DNA from: Streptococcus gordonii
Lineage (GTDB): Bacteria > Bacillota > Bacilli > Lactobacillales > Streptococcaceae
Direction of reading: 5' to 3'
Length of the DNA: 64,000 bases
Assembly (NCBI RefSeq): GCF_001553855.1
Contig: NZ_LQWV01000001.1
Coordinates: forward strand, 186,001 to 250,000
Shown: positions 55,241 to 64,000 of the stretch, piece after piece
Position numbering within the stretch: position 1 is the first letter of the stretch
Layout of the letters: each line of letters starts with the position of its first letter
Notes under the pieces: model-generated
The model's database searches: none
What the model saw: the letters and a program-made list of their open reading frames with translations, nothing else
Told to the model about the DNA's origin: nothing
Program-made: the position numbers and the translations under genes

Positions 55241-57790
55241 TTAATTTGTCTGACTTTGACTAGAATTTTTATCTGTAGAGGAATCTTCTTGTTTTTTACT
55301 CGAACTGCTTGTTTCTTTTTCCTCTTTTTCGTTTCTTGTCTCGCTCTCTTTTTCTTTCTCTTCTTTGCCCCGACGGTCAGAAGTTTGGTTTCCAGCAAGT
55401 GCCGCCCAAGCCTGCTGTAAATCGCTATCTGTGCCACCGATAGCAAAACGATAAGATAAAGCTGGTGCTCCATTCTTAGCCCAGTAGCTAGTAACTGTTT
55501 GACCGCCCAATGAAATATCACGACCATTAATTGTCGTACGACCAGGTTTTGTACCAGTAGCTTTTAAAACTTCCGAACTGATAACACTAGAATCTAGGTT
55601 AAATCGATCGCTAATACCAAAGACGTTTGGATCGGCTTGATAGATGGCGTTTACAAGATTGGCCATGTAGCTTGCATTGTTATTATAACCCGTCAAAGCT
55701 CCCATCGAGGTATTGTCGTCGTGTCCTATCCAGCCTCCCAAAGTTACCTTTGGAGTTGAAAGCATCAGCCACATATCACCATTGACATTGGTAGTTCCTG
55801 TTTTCCCAATCCAGTCAGCACTCAACAAACCACCATTTACTTGCGCTAGTCGTGATTTAAAAGTCGTTGTAGACCCAGATTCCAAGACTCCTCGCATCAA
55901 GCTTTGCATAATAGTCGCTGTCGCTGGTGTATAGACCTGGACTGGACTAGCCTTATGTTCATAAATAACTTTACCTGTCCTGTCACTGATTTTTTCAATC
56001 ATATAACGCTTCTGATAAGTCCCATTATTAGCTAGCGCCTGGAAACCATTGGTATGCTGGGCAACAGAGACTTCAATCCCTCCTCCCAATGGCAGACTCT
56101 CAATTGTATAGTCAGGAATCGAATAGCCCATTTTATCCATGTAGCCTTTGACATTGACTCCTTTCTCACGTAGGAGCTTATAGGTCCAGTAGGCAGGAAT
56201 ATTCCAAGAAGTATTCAAGGCTTCTTGCAAATCCATCATACCCGTCCCTCGACTGTCCGCATGCATGATAGGGTCTCCGCTTGAGAAGGTTGTCGGATAA
56301 TTAGATAGGACACTTGCACTTCCCATCAGCCCCTGGTCAATTGCAATTCCGTAGGCTAAAATCGGCTTGATGGTCGAACCAGGTGAACGCTCCGTATCAA
56401 AAGCGTGATTATTTTGATTCTCGGCATAATTCCTTCCACCGATAAACCCTAGGACAGCACCGGTCTGGTTATTTAAAAGAACATTCCCAACTTGAACCTG
56501 CCCAGTTCCATCATCTAAGATTCCACCGTATGCAGCAACAGCATTTTGCATGGCGTTATGAACTGCCTTGTTAATGGTGGTTTTAACGGTATAGCCACCT
56601 TCACTTAGTTCTTTGGCTGCTAATTCCTTATAGGCCTTAACAGTAGCTGTATTTTTCAGATCTTGTTGAGAAACATTATCTCTCTTGATGAGATACTGAT
56701 ACATGGCATCTTCAGCTTCAGACTTGGCTTGATAATATAGATAGCCACGTGATGCCGTTTCAACATTTCCAGCAGGTAAAAAATCTTTGGTCAAATCATA
56801 ATCTTTATAAAGATTGTACTCATCTTGGCTTAAAGCACCTGTCCGGTACATGTTATAAAGAACGTCCTTAGCCCTCTCCAAACCATAGGCCATGTCCTTT
56901 GAATCTTTCAAAGTCCCCTTCGCCGTGTAGGGAGAGTATACAATTGGGCTTTGAGGCAATCCCGCAATAAAAGCTGCTTGAGGCACTGTTAATTTACTTG
57001 CGCTAACACCAAAAATTCCCTTAGCAGCCTCTTCAACACCAGCTATATTTTGGCCTTTATTATTTCTACCAAAAGGTGATACATTGAGATAGGTTGTCAG
57101 TATTTCATCCTTACTCATATAGCGCTCTAATGCTAAGGAATCGATGATTTCCGTTGCTTTACGATTAAAAGTAGGAGCATCTCCAACAACTTGCTGTTTG
57201 ATAACCTGCTGGGTAATAGTAGAACCACCACTAGCAGAACCAATTCCAACTACCGACCCCAGAGTGGCCCGTAAAACAGCCTTAGGAACGACTCCCTTAT
57301 GGCTCATGAAATTCTCATCTTCTGTTGCAATTACAGCCTTCTTTACATTTTCAGAAATCGCAGAGCTGTCCACAGTAACCCTTAGCAGGTCACTATCTAT
57401 TGTCGAAATCAAGCTACCATCAGCATACGTTAATTCTGAAATTGCTGATATATCTTGAACTTTCTGAATCAAAGTATCTTTTTCGGGTACTGCTACATTA
57501 TTAAATAAATTTAAGGCATAGCCTGTCGCGATCCCCGCACCAAATAAAAATCCCAGAAACAAAAGGACGAACAGGGTATTCGAAAGAAGCTTAATTGTTC
57601 GCAAGACAGTAGCCCCAATATCCATAGGAGACCAAGGCTCTCCATCAGTTTGTAGCTTAGACCCCAGCCACTTCCAAATTTTCCCAAAGAAAAGGCGAGA
57701 TTTTTCAGCCACTTTTTTCCATAGGATCTGAATTTTTTTAATAAATGGTTTTAAAATTTCAAGAAACTTTTTTACTTTTTGTTCCAACAT
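55241..57790 (-). CDS. pbp1b: Class A penicillin-binding protein 1b
   Basis: An 849-residue bifunctional peptidoglycan synthase. Basic cytoplasmic N-terminus, one membrane helix (about 71-93), GT51 glycosyltransferase (catalytic E157 in [21 protein letters not shown]) and transpeptidase with S472 in SPGSTIKP and KTGTT further on. The final 55 residues are almost only Lys, Glu, Ser, Asp, Asn and Gln, an exported low-complexity tail. It is divergent from tyrS; in S. pneumoniae pbp1b is likewise next to tyrS. Confidence 0.95.
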   Translation of the reverse strand: MLEQKVKKFLEILKPFIKKIQILWKKVAEKSRLFFGKIWKWLGSKLQTDGEPWSPMDIGATVLRTIKLLSNTLFVLLFLGFLFGAGIATGYALNLFNNVAVPEKDTLIQKVQDISAISELTYADGSLISTIDSDLLRVTVDSSAISENVKKAVIATEDENFMSHKGVVPKAVLRATLGSVVGIGSASGGSTITQQVIKQQVVGDAPTFNRKATEIIDSLALERYMSKDEILTTYLNVSPFGRNNKGQNIAGVEEAAKGIFGVSASKLTVPQAAFIAGLPQSPIVYSPYTAKGTLKDSKDMAYGLERAKDVLYNMYRTGALSQDEYNLYKDYDLTKDFLPAGNVETASRGYLYYQAKSEAEDAMYQYLIKRDNVSQQDLKNTATVKAYKELAAKELSEGGYTVKTTINKAVHNAMQNAVAAYGGILDDGTGQVQVGNVLLNNQTGAVLGFIGGRNYAENQNNHAFDTERSPGSTIKPILAYGIAIDQGLMGSASVLSNYPTTFSSGDPIMHADSRGTGMMDLQEALNTSWNIPAYWTYKLLREKGVNVKGYMDKMGYSIPDYTIESLPLGGGIEVSVAQHTNGFQALANNGTYQKRYMIEKISDRTGKVIYEHKASPVQVYTPATATIMQSLMRGVLESGSTTTFKSRLAQVNGGLLSADWIGKTGTTNVNGDMWLMLSTPKVTLGGWIGHDDNTSMGALTGYNNNASYMANLVNAIYQADPNVFGISDRFNLDSSVISSEVLKATGTKPGRTTINGRDISLGGQTVTSYWAKNGAPALSYRFAIGGTDSDLQQAWAALAGNQTSDRRGKEEKEKESETRNEKEEKETSSSSKKQEDSSTDKNSSQSQTN

Positions 57791-57898
57791 ATTATATCCT
57801 CGTATTGCCTATTATATCAAAATCTTCGTCCATATGACAAGAACAGCGCGATTTACAAGAGCTTGGGGAGATTTTTTACTAGTTTTTTTGCAATTTTA

Positions 57899-57928
57899 TT
57901 ACACTCTTTTCCTGGTTTGTGATACAAT
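57899..57928 (+). promoter_or_regulatory. tyrS promoter
   Basis: TTACAC (57899-57904), 18-base spacer, TACAAT (57923-57928) with TG upstream (extended -10), 39 bases before the ATG. There is no room for a T-box leader. Confidence 0.6.
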
Positions 57929-57967
57929 GGGAGAATGAATTTAAAACTTTGAAAAGGAGAGACAGAC

Positions 57968-59224
57968 ATGCACATTTTTGATGAGCTCAAAGAACGTGGG
58001 TTGATTTTTCAAACTACTGATGAAGAAGCCCTGCGCCAAGAACTAGAAGAAGGTCAAGTCTCTTATTATACTGGATATGACCCAACAGCAGACAGCCTGC
58101 ACCTTGGTCACCTTGTAGCCATCTTAACAAGCCGTCGCCTACAGTTGGCTGGACACAAACCTTACGCCTTAGTTGGAGGAGCAACTGGTCTTATTGGCGA
58201 CCCATCTTTTAAGGATGCTGAACGTAGTTTACAAACCAAAGAAACCGTAGAAGGCTGGGTTAAAAGCATCCAAGGGCAGCTTGCAGGCTTGCTTGACTTT
58301 GAAAACGGTCAGAACAAAGCTGAAATGGTTAATAACTACGACTGGTTTTCAGACATCAGTTTTATCGATTTCCTACGTGACGTTGGAAAATACTTCACAG
58401 TCAACTACATGATGAGTAAAGAATCTGTTAAAAAACGGATTGAAACAGGGATTTCATATACTGAATTTGCCTACCAAATCATGCAAGGATACGACTTTTT
58501 CATCTTAAATCAAAAACACAATGTTACTCTGCAAATTGGTGGTTCTGATCAATGGGGAAATATGACTGCTGGAACAGAACTCTTGCGTCGTAAAGCTGAC
58601 AAGACTGGACACGTCATTACTGTTCCTCTTATCACCGATGCTAGCGGTAAGAAATTTGGTAAATCAGAAGGAAATGCTGTTTGGCTGAACGCTGACAAGA
58701 CAAGCCCATATGAAATGTACCAATTCTGGATGAATGTCATGGACGATGATGCCGTTCGTTTCCTTAAAATTTTCACCTTCCTAAGCTTAGATGAGATTGA
58801 GGGGATCCGCAAGCAGTTTGAGGCAGCACCACATGAACGTTTGGCTCAGAAAATCTTAGCACGTGAAGTGGTCACTCTAGTTCATGACGAAAAAGCTTAC
58901 CAAGAAGCCTTAAATATTACAGAACAGCTATTTGCAGGAAATATTAAGAACCTTTCTGTTAAAGAGCTGAAACAAGGACTCCGTGGTGTTCCAAATTATC
59001 AAGTCCAAACAGAAGACAACCTCAACATTGTTGATTTACTTGTTACAGCTGGAGTTGTTAATTCCAAACGTCAGGCGCGTGAAGACGTCCAAAACGGAGC
59101 TATCTACGTCAATGGAGACCGCATCCAAGACCTTGACTATACTCTGAGTGATGCAGACAAATTAGAAAATGAATTGACCGTCATCCGCCGTGGTAAGAAA
59201 AAATACTTTGTCTTGACTTATTAA
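57968..59224 (+). CDS. tyrS: Tyrosyl-tRNA synthetase
   Basis: A 418-residue class I synthetase charging tRNA-Tyr. The HIGH motif reads HLGH ([16 protein letters not shown]), the KMSKS motif reads KFGKS ([16 protein letters not shown]), and the C-terminal S4 RNA-binding domain ([23 protein letters not shown]) is present. AAGGAG precedes the ATG. Unlike many Firmicutes tyrS genes it has only a short leader and no T-box. Confidence 0.97.
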   Translation: MHIFDELKERGLIFQTTDEEALRQELEEGQVSYYTGYDPTADSLHLGHLVAILTSRRLQLAGHKPYALVGGATGLIGDPSFKDAERSLQTKETVEGWVKSIQGQLAGLLDFENGQNKAEMVNNYDWFSDISFIDFLRDVGKYFTVNYMMSKESVKKRIETGISYTEFAYQIMQGYDFFILNQKHNVTLQIGGSDQWGNMTAGTELLRRKADKTGHVITVPLITDASGKKFGKSEGNAVWLNADKTSPYEMYQFWMNVMDDDAVRFLKIFTFLSLDEIEGIRKQFEAAPHERLAQKILAREVVTLVHDEKAYQEALNITEQLFAGNIKNLSVKELKQGLRGVPNYQVQTEDNLNIVDLLVTAGVVNSKRQAREDVQNGAIYVNGDRIQDLDYTLSDADKLENELTVIRRGKKKYFVLTY

Positions 59225-59228
59225 ACCT

Positions 59229-59262
59229 AAAGGAAACTCGAAAGACAGACGGGTTTCCTTTT
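59229..59262 (+). terminator. tyrS terminator
   Basis: AAAGGAAAC / GTTTCCTTT hairpin with T-run directly after tyrS. Confidence 0.8.
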
Positions 59263-59311
59263 CCATATCTTCTTCAACAAGATCTTCTATTTTCACAGAA
59301 AGAAACGACTC

Positions 59312-60160
59312 ATGAAACCAAAAATCGCTCGATTTGCTAGAGCCTCAACTTTTGCTTGTCCTCTTTGTAAGGAAGAACTCAAATTTCAAGACCATAGCCT
59401 AGTCTGCACAAACAGACATTCTTTTGACATTGCAAAATACGGCTACGTAAACTTGGCTCCCCAGATAAGACAATCAAAAGATTATGATAAAGACAACTTT
59501 ATTCAGCGCCAAATCATCTTAGAGGCCGGCTTTTACCAACATATTTTACAGGAAATTGAAGTTTTTTTGCAACAATCACCCGATACTCAAACTATTTTAG
59601 ATGTTGGTTGTGGCCAAGGATACTATAGTTTGGAATTGCAAAAAGTATTCCCAGACAAAGATTTTTATGCTTTTGATATTTCCAAAGACTCCATCCAACT
59701 AGCCAGCAAAACTGATACTAGCCTTTCTATCAATTGGTTTGTGGGAGATTTGGCAAAACTTCCTATCAAGAATCATAGTATTGATCTTATTTTAGATATT
59801 TTTTCTCCTGCAAACTACCAGGAATTCCAACGTGTATTGACTAAACAAGGACTCCTGATCAAGGTTATTCCTACCAGTCAACATGTTCAGGAAATCCGCA
59901 AAAAGGTTGCCGGGCAGCTGCAAAAGCAAGATTATTCCAACCAAGATATACTAGACCATTTTGAGACCTCATTTGAAATTCTTGAACAGAAAGAGGTTAC
60001 TGTCACTTATCCAATCAATGAAATCCAAAAAGAAGCTCTCATCGGCATGACTCCTCTGCTCTTTCATATTAAGCAGGAAGAAATTGATTGGTCCGATCTC
60101 ACAGAAATCACCATTTCTGCTACCATTCTGATTGGAAAAATCAAAAAAGACAAGCTTTAA
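59312..60160 (+). CDS. rlmA: 23S rRNA guanine-N1 methyltransferase (RlmA type)
   Basis: A 282-residue methyltransferase. The N-terminal zinc ribbon (C16, C19, C32, H36 in CPLC...CTNRH) and YGYVNLAPQ are typical of RlmA, followed by SAM motif TILDVGCGQGYYSLEL. Gram-positive RlmA(II) modifies G748 of 23S rRNA, which in pneumococcus influences telithromycin and tylosin susceptibility. The substrate base is inferred from the family. It is monocistronic between two terminators. Confidence 0.92.
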   Translation: MKPKIARFARASTFACPLCKEELKFQDHSLVCTNRHSFDIAKYGYVNLAPQIRQSKDYDKDNFIQRQIILEAGFYQHILQEIEVFLQQSPDTQTILDVGCGQGYYSLELQKVFPDKDFYAFDISKDSIQLASKTDTSLSINWFVGDLAKLPIKNHSIDLILDIFSPANYQEFQRVLTKQGLLIKVIPTSQHVQEIRKKVAGQLQKQDYSNQDILDHFETSFEILEQKEVTVTYPINEIQKEALIGMTPLLFHIKQEEIDWSDLTEITISATILIGKIKKDKL

Positions 60161-60174
60161 AAGCTTGTCTTTTT
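60143..60174. terminator. Bidirectional terminator, rlmA / DUF6287
   Basis: AAAAAGACAAGCTT-TAA-AAGCTTGTCTTTTT, a nearly perfect palindrome between convergent genes; its 5-prime arm is inside the rlmA coding end. Confidence 0.9.
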
Positions 60175-60185
60175 AATATCTTCTC

Positions 60186-60743
60186 TTATTTAATACGATA
60201 GTAAAAACTACCTTGTTCACCAAAGGACTGAATACCCACCCCAGTCCAAAGGCGGTCACGACTAGTATCAGAGCTATCTTTAAAGTTTTCTGTATCAGCA
60301 AGCTTGACACCACTTGGAATAAATTCTAACAAGAAACCTCCTGTTTGGCCACCGTATACACCGCCAGCTGCTGTTCCATAGTCTGTTAAGGAAGCACCAC
60401 CAAATTCATATTCAGCTGAAACTAGACCGTTTTCATCAAATACAAGTTGTTCCCCTTTATCATTTTGCCATGTGCCTTGAATGCTTGCAAAATTTCCATC
60501 AGCCAATTCACTAATGTTCATTTTTTTCTCCGCTTCCTGACTAGGGCTTGTAGAACTTTCTGAAGTCTTACTGGATTCAGAGCTGGCCGAAGTTGCTGAA
60601 CTCTTCGAAGATGCCATTTGACTTGAAGAAGCTGAGCTCTCTTTTGTTTCTCCTTTTCCAGAACATCCTGACAAGACTAGTCCTCCTCCTAAAGCTATTA
60701 AAATAGTTGTTAACAATATTCTTTTTTTCATATTTTTCCTCAT
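60186..60743 (-). CDS. DUF6287 lipoprotein
   Basis: A 185-residue lipoprotein: signal peptide with lipobox VLSGC, a Ser/Ala/Lys/Glu-rich linker (about 30-75) and a C-terminal DUF6287-like domain beginning ISELADGNFASIQGTWQN and ending SRDRLWTGVGI...YYRIK. It is anchored outside the membrane; function unknown. The start may be ATG 60743 or 60731 (MKKRILL). It is a paralogue of the next gene upstream and has its own promoter. Confidence 0.85.
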   Translation of the reverse strand: MRKNMKKRILLTTILIALGGGLVLSGCSGKGETKESSASSSQMASSKSSATSASSESSKTSESSTSPSQEAEKKMNISELADGNFASIQGTWQNDKGEQLVFDENGLVSAEYEFGGASLTDYGTAAGGVYGGQTGGFLLEFIPSGVKLADTENFKDSSDTSRDRLWTGVGIQSFGEQGSFYYRIK

Positions 60744-60792
60744 GTGTCAGGCTTAAAAAATAAGCCCTTTTCTATTTTCTAGTATAGGACTT

Positions 60793-60821
60793 ATTGTATC
60801 TTTTTTCTATTAATTTAGCAA
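60793..60821 (-). promoter_or_regulatory. Promoter of the DUF6287 lipoprotein gene
   Basis: Minus strand TTGCTA (60816-60821), 17-base spacer, TACAAT (60793-60798), close to the end of the upstream paralogue. A GGCTTA/TAAGCC hairpin lies in the leader. Confidence 0.65.
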
Positions 60822-60827
60822 CCGCCC

Positions 60828-61439
60828 TTATTGATCAACTCGATAGTAAGCTGCACTTGCGATATTTTCAGGCATTCCTTGACCGGCAAAAATTCTATCA
60901 CGATTTGTATCAGAAGTATCTCCTTCTGGTACAATGGCATTTCCCTTCATCACAAACCAGATTGAATAACCTGTTAATCCCGTTTGAACATTTACGATCA
61001 AATTGCCTGCAGCATCATAGTTGAAAGAAGAAATGCTAGTTTCATCAGCCACTATGCCCTTCTCATCAAAGGTAATTGTCTGACCTTCAGCATTCTTCCA
61101 TGTCCCTTTTACGCTTGTAAAATTCCCATGAGTCATCGCATTAAAATCAAATACAGTTGAACGAGCCTTTATTTGCTCCTTACCTTCTGCTTGGTCACTC
61201 GGTTTTCCAGTCTCATTTGAAGGTTTCTCTGAGGTCGAATTAGTCGTTACGCTACTAGAATCCTCACTTGATTCCTTCTTGGTTGAGCTTTGGCTAGACT
61301 GACTTGTGCTAATTCTGGACTGTGAAGTTGTTGAGGAAGGTTTATTTTCAGAAATGGTAAAAAATTTAAAATAAATAAACACGACTGCTATAACGATAAA
61401 CAATGCTGTGATTAAGCCAATAAGTAGCTTCTTACTCAT
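60828..61439 (-). CDS. DUF6287 membrane-anchored surface protein
   Basis: A 203-residue protein with an N-terminal membrane helix (about 5-27, no lipobox), a Ser/Thr-rich linker (about 33-85) and a C-terminal DUF6287-like domain (NAMTHGNFTSVKGTWKN through NRDRIFAGQGM...YYRVDQ). It shares domain and layout with the downstream lipoprotein, so the pair arose by tandem duplication with different anchoring. Function unknown. A WalR/VicR-like box overlaps its promoter. Confidence 0.85.
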   Translation of the reverse strand: MSKKLLIGLITALFIVIAVVFIYFKFFTISENKPSSTTSQSRISTSQSSQSSTKKESSEDSSSVTTNSTSEKPSNETGKPSDQAEGKEQIKARSTVFDFNAMTHGNFTSVKGTWKNAEGQTITFDEKGIVADETSISSFNYDAAGNLIVNVQTGLTGYSIWFVMKGNAIVPEGDTSDTNRDRIFAGQGMPENIASAAYYRVDQ

Positions 61440-61472
61440 ATAATTTCCTCCCCTTAACCGGTTCTTTATTTC

Positions 61473-61501
61473 ATTGTAATAGAATTGTAATATTAAGTCA
61501 A
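61473..61501 (-). promoter_or_regulatory. Promoter of the DUF6287 surface protein gene
   Basis: Minus strand TTGACT (61496-61501), 17-base spacer, TACAAT (61473-61478), about 35 bases before the ATG. Confidence 0.8.
61475..61491 (+). promoter_or_regulatory. WalR/VicR-like box
   Basis: TGTAAT-AGAAT-TGTAAT matches the WalR consensus TGTWAH-N5-TGTWAH at every position. It occupies the spacer and -10 of the DUF6287 promoter in inverse orientation. A looser copy (TGTAAT-N4-TGTAAA) lies further upstream on the other strand. Confidence 0.6.
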
Positions 61502-61575
61502 GATGTTTTACAAAATATTACAATGAAAGACCAAACAGGTTCAAAAGGAAGTAAGATCTTATCTAAAATTAAGCA

Positions 61576-61785
61576 TTAATCAACTGATAATACCTTATAA
61601 ATCGTTTTAGCTAAAGCCGCTTCATAGTCAGATACACTATAAAGTTTATCCGTTGTCACTTGAGCTGTCTGTTTCTCTAAGTCCACAACCACATCTGACA
61701 CTCCCTCCATAGATAGGAAATGCTGGGTGACGTGTTTGACACAGTTTTGACAAGATAAGTTTTCTAATTGGACTGTTTGTTTCAT
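61576..61785 (-). CDS. copZ: Copper chaperone CopZ
   Basis: A 69-residue heavy-metal-associated domain with the metal site LSCQNCVKHV and ferredoxin-like fold (GVSDVVVDLEKQTAQV). It carries Cu(I) to the P-type ATPase encoded 20 bases upstream or to the CopY repressor. GGAGGA-type ribosome site present. Last gene of the cop operon; copY would be beyond the right edge. Confidence 0.9.
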   Translation of the reverse strand: MKQTVQLENLSCQNCVKHVTQHFLSMEGVSDVVVDLEKQTAQVTTDKLYSVSDYEAALAKTIYKVLSVD

Positions 61786-61805
61786 AGATTTATTCCTCCG
61801 TATAT

Positions 61806-64000
61806 TTAGTTCATTTTAAAGCGTCCTAGACGTAGAGCATTGACGACAACCGATACTGAGCTCAAGCTCATGGCTAGGCCAGCCAACATAGGATTGAGCA
61901 AGGGACCGCCGAAAAGATGCAGCAGACCCATAGCAATCGGGATGCCTAGTGTATTATAAGCAAAGGCCCAGAAAAGATTTTCCTTGATATTACGAATGGT
62001 CGCCTGGCTAAGCTTGATGGCCTTGACCACATCTTGCAGATCACTATGCATGAGCACTACATCTGCTGATTCGATAGCTACATCAGCGCCTGATCCGATG
62101 GCAATTCCTACATCTGCCTGAACCAGAGCTGGCGCATCATTGATACCGTCTCCGACCATGGCCAGTTTTTTATCAGCTTCCTGCAAGTCCTTGATAGCAG
62201 TGGCCTTACCATCCGGCAATACACCTGCGATAACTTTTTGGATGCCAGCTTTCTGGGCAATAGCTTTCGCTGTTTCCTCACGATCCCCTGTCAGCATGAT
62301 GACTTCTAGCCCCATAGACTGGAGCTCTTGCACCGCCTTCAGACTGCTGGACTTCATCTCATCTGCTACCGCTAAAATACCTACCAGCTGTCCATCTATT
62401 GCGACAAACATGGCTGTCTTCCCTTTCTGGGATAGCTCCAACAACTGTTCTTGAAAGGCACTGCTGTCAATGTTATTTTCTTTCATCAAAGACTCATTTC
62501 CCACCAGAAGCCGTCTGCCCTCGACCTGAGCTGCTAAGCCTCGTCCAACTATAGCCTCAAAATGGCTGACTGGCAGTAAGTTAAGCTCCTCCTCTTCAGC
62601 CGCTTCCAAGATAGCCTGAGCCAAAGGATGCTCAGAATGCTGCTCAGCACTAGCTATTAGCTGCAACAAGTCGGGCCGATTCAAATCACACAAGGGCAGC
62701 AGATCTGTTAGGCTGGGTTTACCAACCGTAATCGTCCCCGTCTTATCAAGAACAATAGTATCCAGTTGATATGCTGCTTCCAAAGCTTGTCCAGACTTAA
62801 TCAGAATTCCATTTTCAGCCCCTTTACCAGTCCCAACCATAATAGCTGTCGGAGTCGCTAATCCCAGCGCACAAGGGCAGGCAATGACCAGAACTGCAAT
62901 AAAGATTGACAGGGAAAAGCTAAGGCTCTCACCAGCTAGAAAATACCAGCCAAGCGCGGATAAAGTAGCCAAGCTCAGCACTATTGGGACAAAATAAAGC
63001 GAAATCTTATCGGCCAAAGCCGCTATCGGCGCCTTAGACCCCTGCGCTTCCTCCACCAATCTAACAATCTGAGCTAAGGTCGTATCCGAACCCACCCTAG
63101 TTGCTTGGTAATCAATACTTCCATTTTGATTGATCGTTGCACTGGTAATGGTATCGCCAACCTTTTTTTCAATCGGGACACTTTCACCAGTCATCATGGA
63201 CTCATCCACAAAGGTCTGTCCCTCCGTCACAAGGCCATCTACTGGCATACGCTCTCCTGGCTTGATACGGATAATGTCTCCAACTCGGATATCCTCTGTA
63301 TCAATGGTCACAGCCTCACCATAACGAATCACTGTCGCCTGACTAGGCACTAACTCAAGCAGAGACTGAATTGCCTGAGACGTTCTCCCCTTAGCTGAAC
63401 TTTCCAGATATTTTCCCAGCAGAACCAAGGTAATAATCACTGCAACAGACTCAAAATAGAGCTGATGGACAAAGGGATGATGACCTAGAAAAACCTGACT
63501 GACCGAGTAGAGGCTATAAAGAAATGCTGCACTGGTTCCCACCGCAATCAAACTATCCATATTGGGATGTCGTTTGATAAGATTACGAAATCCTCTCTGA
63601 TAAAAACCACGACCGATCCACACAGCAGGCAACGTTAAAAGTAGTTGAGAAAGGACGAAGAGCAAGGGATGCTTCATATGGTCCAAGAAGCTAGGCTGAG
63701 GAAGGCCGACCATACTACCCATAGAGATATAAAGCAAGGGCAAAGCGGTAATCAAAAGAATCAGTAGTTCTTGTTTCTTTCTTCGTAAAATTTGCACTCT
63801 AGCTACAGCCTCTTCGTTTACGTCAGACGGTTTGGCTATGCCTTTTTCTTCTGCCTGATAACCGGCCTCAGCTACCGCATCTAGCACTTGCTGACTATCA
63901 AATCCCGCCTTAGGGACTAAACTGAGACGTTCTGTGGCTAGATTGACATTAACATCCTCGACCGTTTCTAAATCCTTGACCGCCATCTCAACTGTCATAG
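61806..64000 (-). CDS. copA: Copper-exporting P-type ATPase CopA (N-terminus beyond window)
   Basis: A P1B-type ATPase, at least 730 residues. Visible: actuator TGES, membrane metal site ACPCALGLATP, phosphorylation site VLDKTGT, SEHPLA motif, and hinge GDGINDAPAL. The frame stays open to the window edge: the first ATG at 63998 falls within the N-terminal metal-binding domain (EMAVKDLETVEDVNVNLATE), whose CxxC would be just outside. So the gene starts beyond 64000. It exports Cu(I) and confers copper tolerance. Confidence 0.93.
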   Translation of the reverse strand, partial: MTVEMAVKDLETVEDVNVNLATERLSLVPKAGFDSQQVLDAVAEAGYQAEEKGIAKPSDVNEEAVARVQILRRKKQELLILLITALPLLYISMGSMVGLPQPSFLDHMKHPLLFVLSQLLLTLPAVWIGRGFYQRGFRNLIKRHPNMDSLIAVGTSAAFLYSLYSVSQVFLGHHPFVHQLYFESVAVIITLVLLGKYLESSAKGRTSQAIQSLLELVPSQATVIRYGEAVTIDTEDIRVGDIIRIKPGERMPVDGLVTEGQTFVDESMMTGESVPIEKKVGDTITSATINQNGSIDYQATRVGSDTTLAQIVRLVEEAQGSKAPIAALADKISLYFVPIVLSLATLSALGWYFLAGESLSFSLSIFIAVLVIACPCALGLATPTAIMVGTGKGAENGILIKSGQALEAAYQLDTIVLDKTGTITVGKPSLTDLLPLCDLNRPDLLQLIASAEQHSEHPLAQAILEAAEEEELNLLPVSHFEAIVGRGLAAQVEGRRLLVGNESLMKENNIDSSAFQEQLLELSQKGKTAMFVAIDGQLVGILAVADEMKSSSLKAVQELQSMGLEVIMLTGDREETAKAIAQKAGIQKVIAGVLPDGKATAIKDLQEADKKLAMVGDGINDAPALVQADVGIAIGSGADVAIESADVVLMHSDLQDVVKAIKLSQATIRNIKENLFWAFAYNTLGIPIAMGLLHLFGGPLLNPMLAGLAMSLSSVSVVVNALRLGRFKMN

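Noticed and set aside
57791..57967. T-box leader for tyrS
   Set aside because: The promoter is only 39 bases from the ATG and no T-box motif is present.
61441..61560. Copper operator (TACANNTGTA) in front of the DUF6287 genes
   Set aside because: TGTAAT/ATTACA words are abundant there but the cop-box spacing is not found; they fit a WalR-type direct repeat.

Overview
The window is chromosomal DNA of a Streptococcus, most like an oral species of the sanguinis/gordonii/mitis type. This rests on gene content and order read from the sequence: a ComX-type (cin-box) comYA-G competence operon followed by a methyltransferase and ackA, the rpoB-rpoC / pbp1b / tyrS block, a LevQRST-like sugar-sensing system ahead of a mannose-family PTS, rpsF-ssb-rpsR, HrcA/CtsR-type control of groESL, and small streptococcal families (DUF1033, DUF1846, DUF4651, DUF6287). 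Species was not determined. Most genes lie on the minus strand, in short operons closed by clear rho-independent terminators.

Layout. 1-4.1 kb: an unrecognised membrane protein, then a TetR-controlled ABC exporter operon with three near-identical palindromic operators and a decaying tail. 4.1-9.8 kb: rpsF-ssb-rpsR, folE, a PrsW-like protease, queH and groES-groEL. 9.9-13.0 kb: an amino-acid-type ABC importer whose substrate-binding lipoprotein is fused to its permease, preceded by a 270-nt leader holding a 22-codon Tyr/Phe-rich peptide, alternative hairpins and a terminator. 13.0-20.6 kb: PTS genes levD-E-F-G-X and the sensor set levQ-S-R-T. 20.7-26.3 kb: pepA, a thioredoxin/YtpR operon, ssbB, a DUF1846 protein and an XRE regulator operon with a 54-residue membrane protein. 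26.3-32.7 kb: a sugar cassette (GH36 alpha-galactosidase, GH32 fructosidase, PTS EIIBC, divergent AraC regulator) bordered on both sides by IS3-type relics. 32.9-37 kb: a two-permease ABC transporter with an OmpR-type two-component system, similar in layout to lantibiotic self-protection loci. 37-42 kb: folP-folC-folBK, a CPBP protease and ackA. 42-47 kb: methyltransferase and comYG to comYA. 47-60 kb: DUF1033, rpoC, rpoB, pbp1b, tyrS, rlmA. 60-64 kb: two DUF6287 surface proteins, copZ, and copA, which runs off the right edge.

How it fits together. The window combines housekeeping machinery (transcription, ribosome, chaperonin, folate, cell wall) with sugar sensing and uptake (lev, the alpha-galactoside cassette), DNA uptake (comY, ssbB) and stress or antimicrobial defence (TetR-ABC, LanFEG-like ABC plus two-component system, cop). 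The most interesting item is the putative Tyr/Phe attenuator at 12702-12954 driving the fused importer. Next are the IS-bracketed sugar cassette, the operator cluster in front of levD, a WalR/VicR-like box in front of the DUF6287 pair, and the LanFEG-like module with no visible bacteriocin genes.
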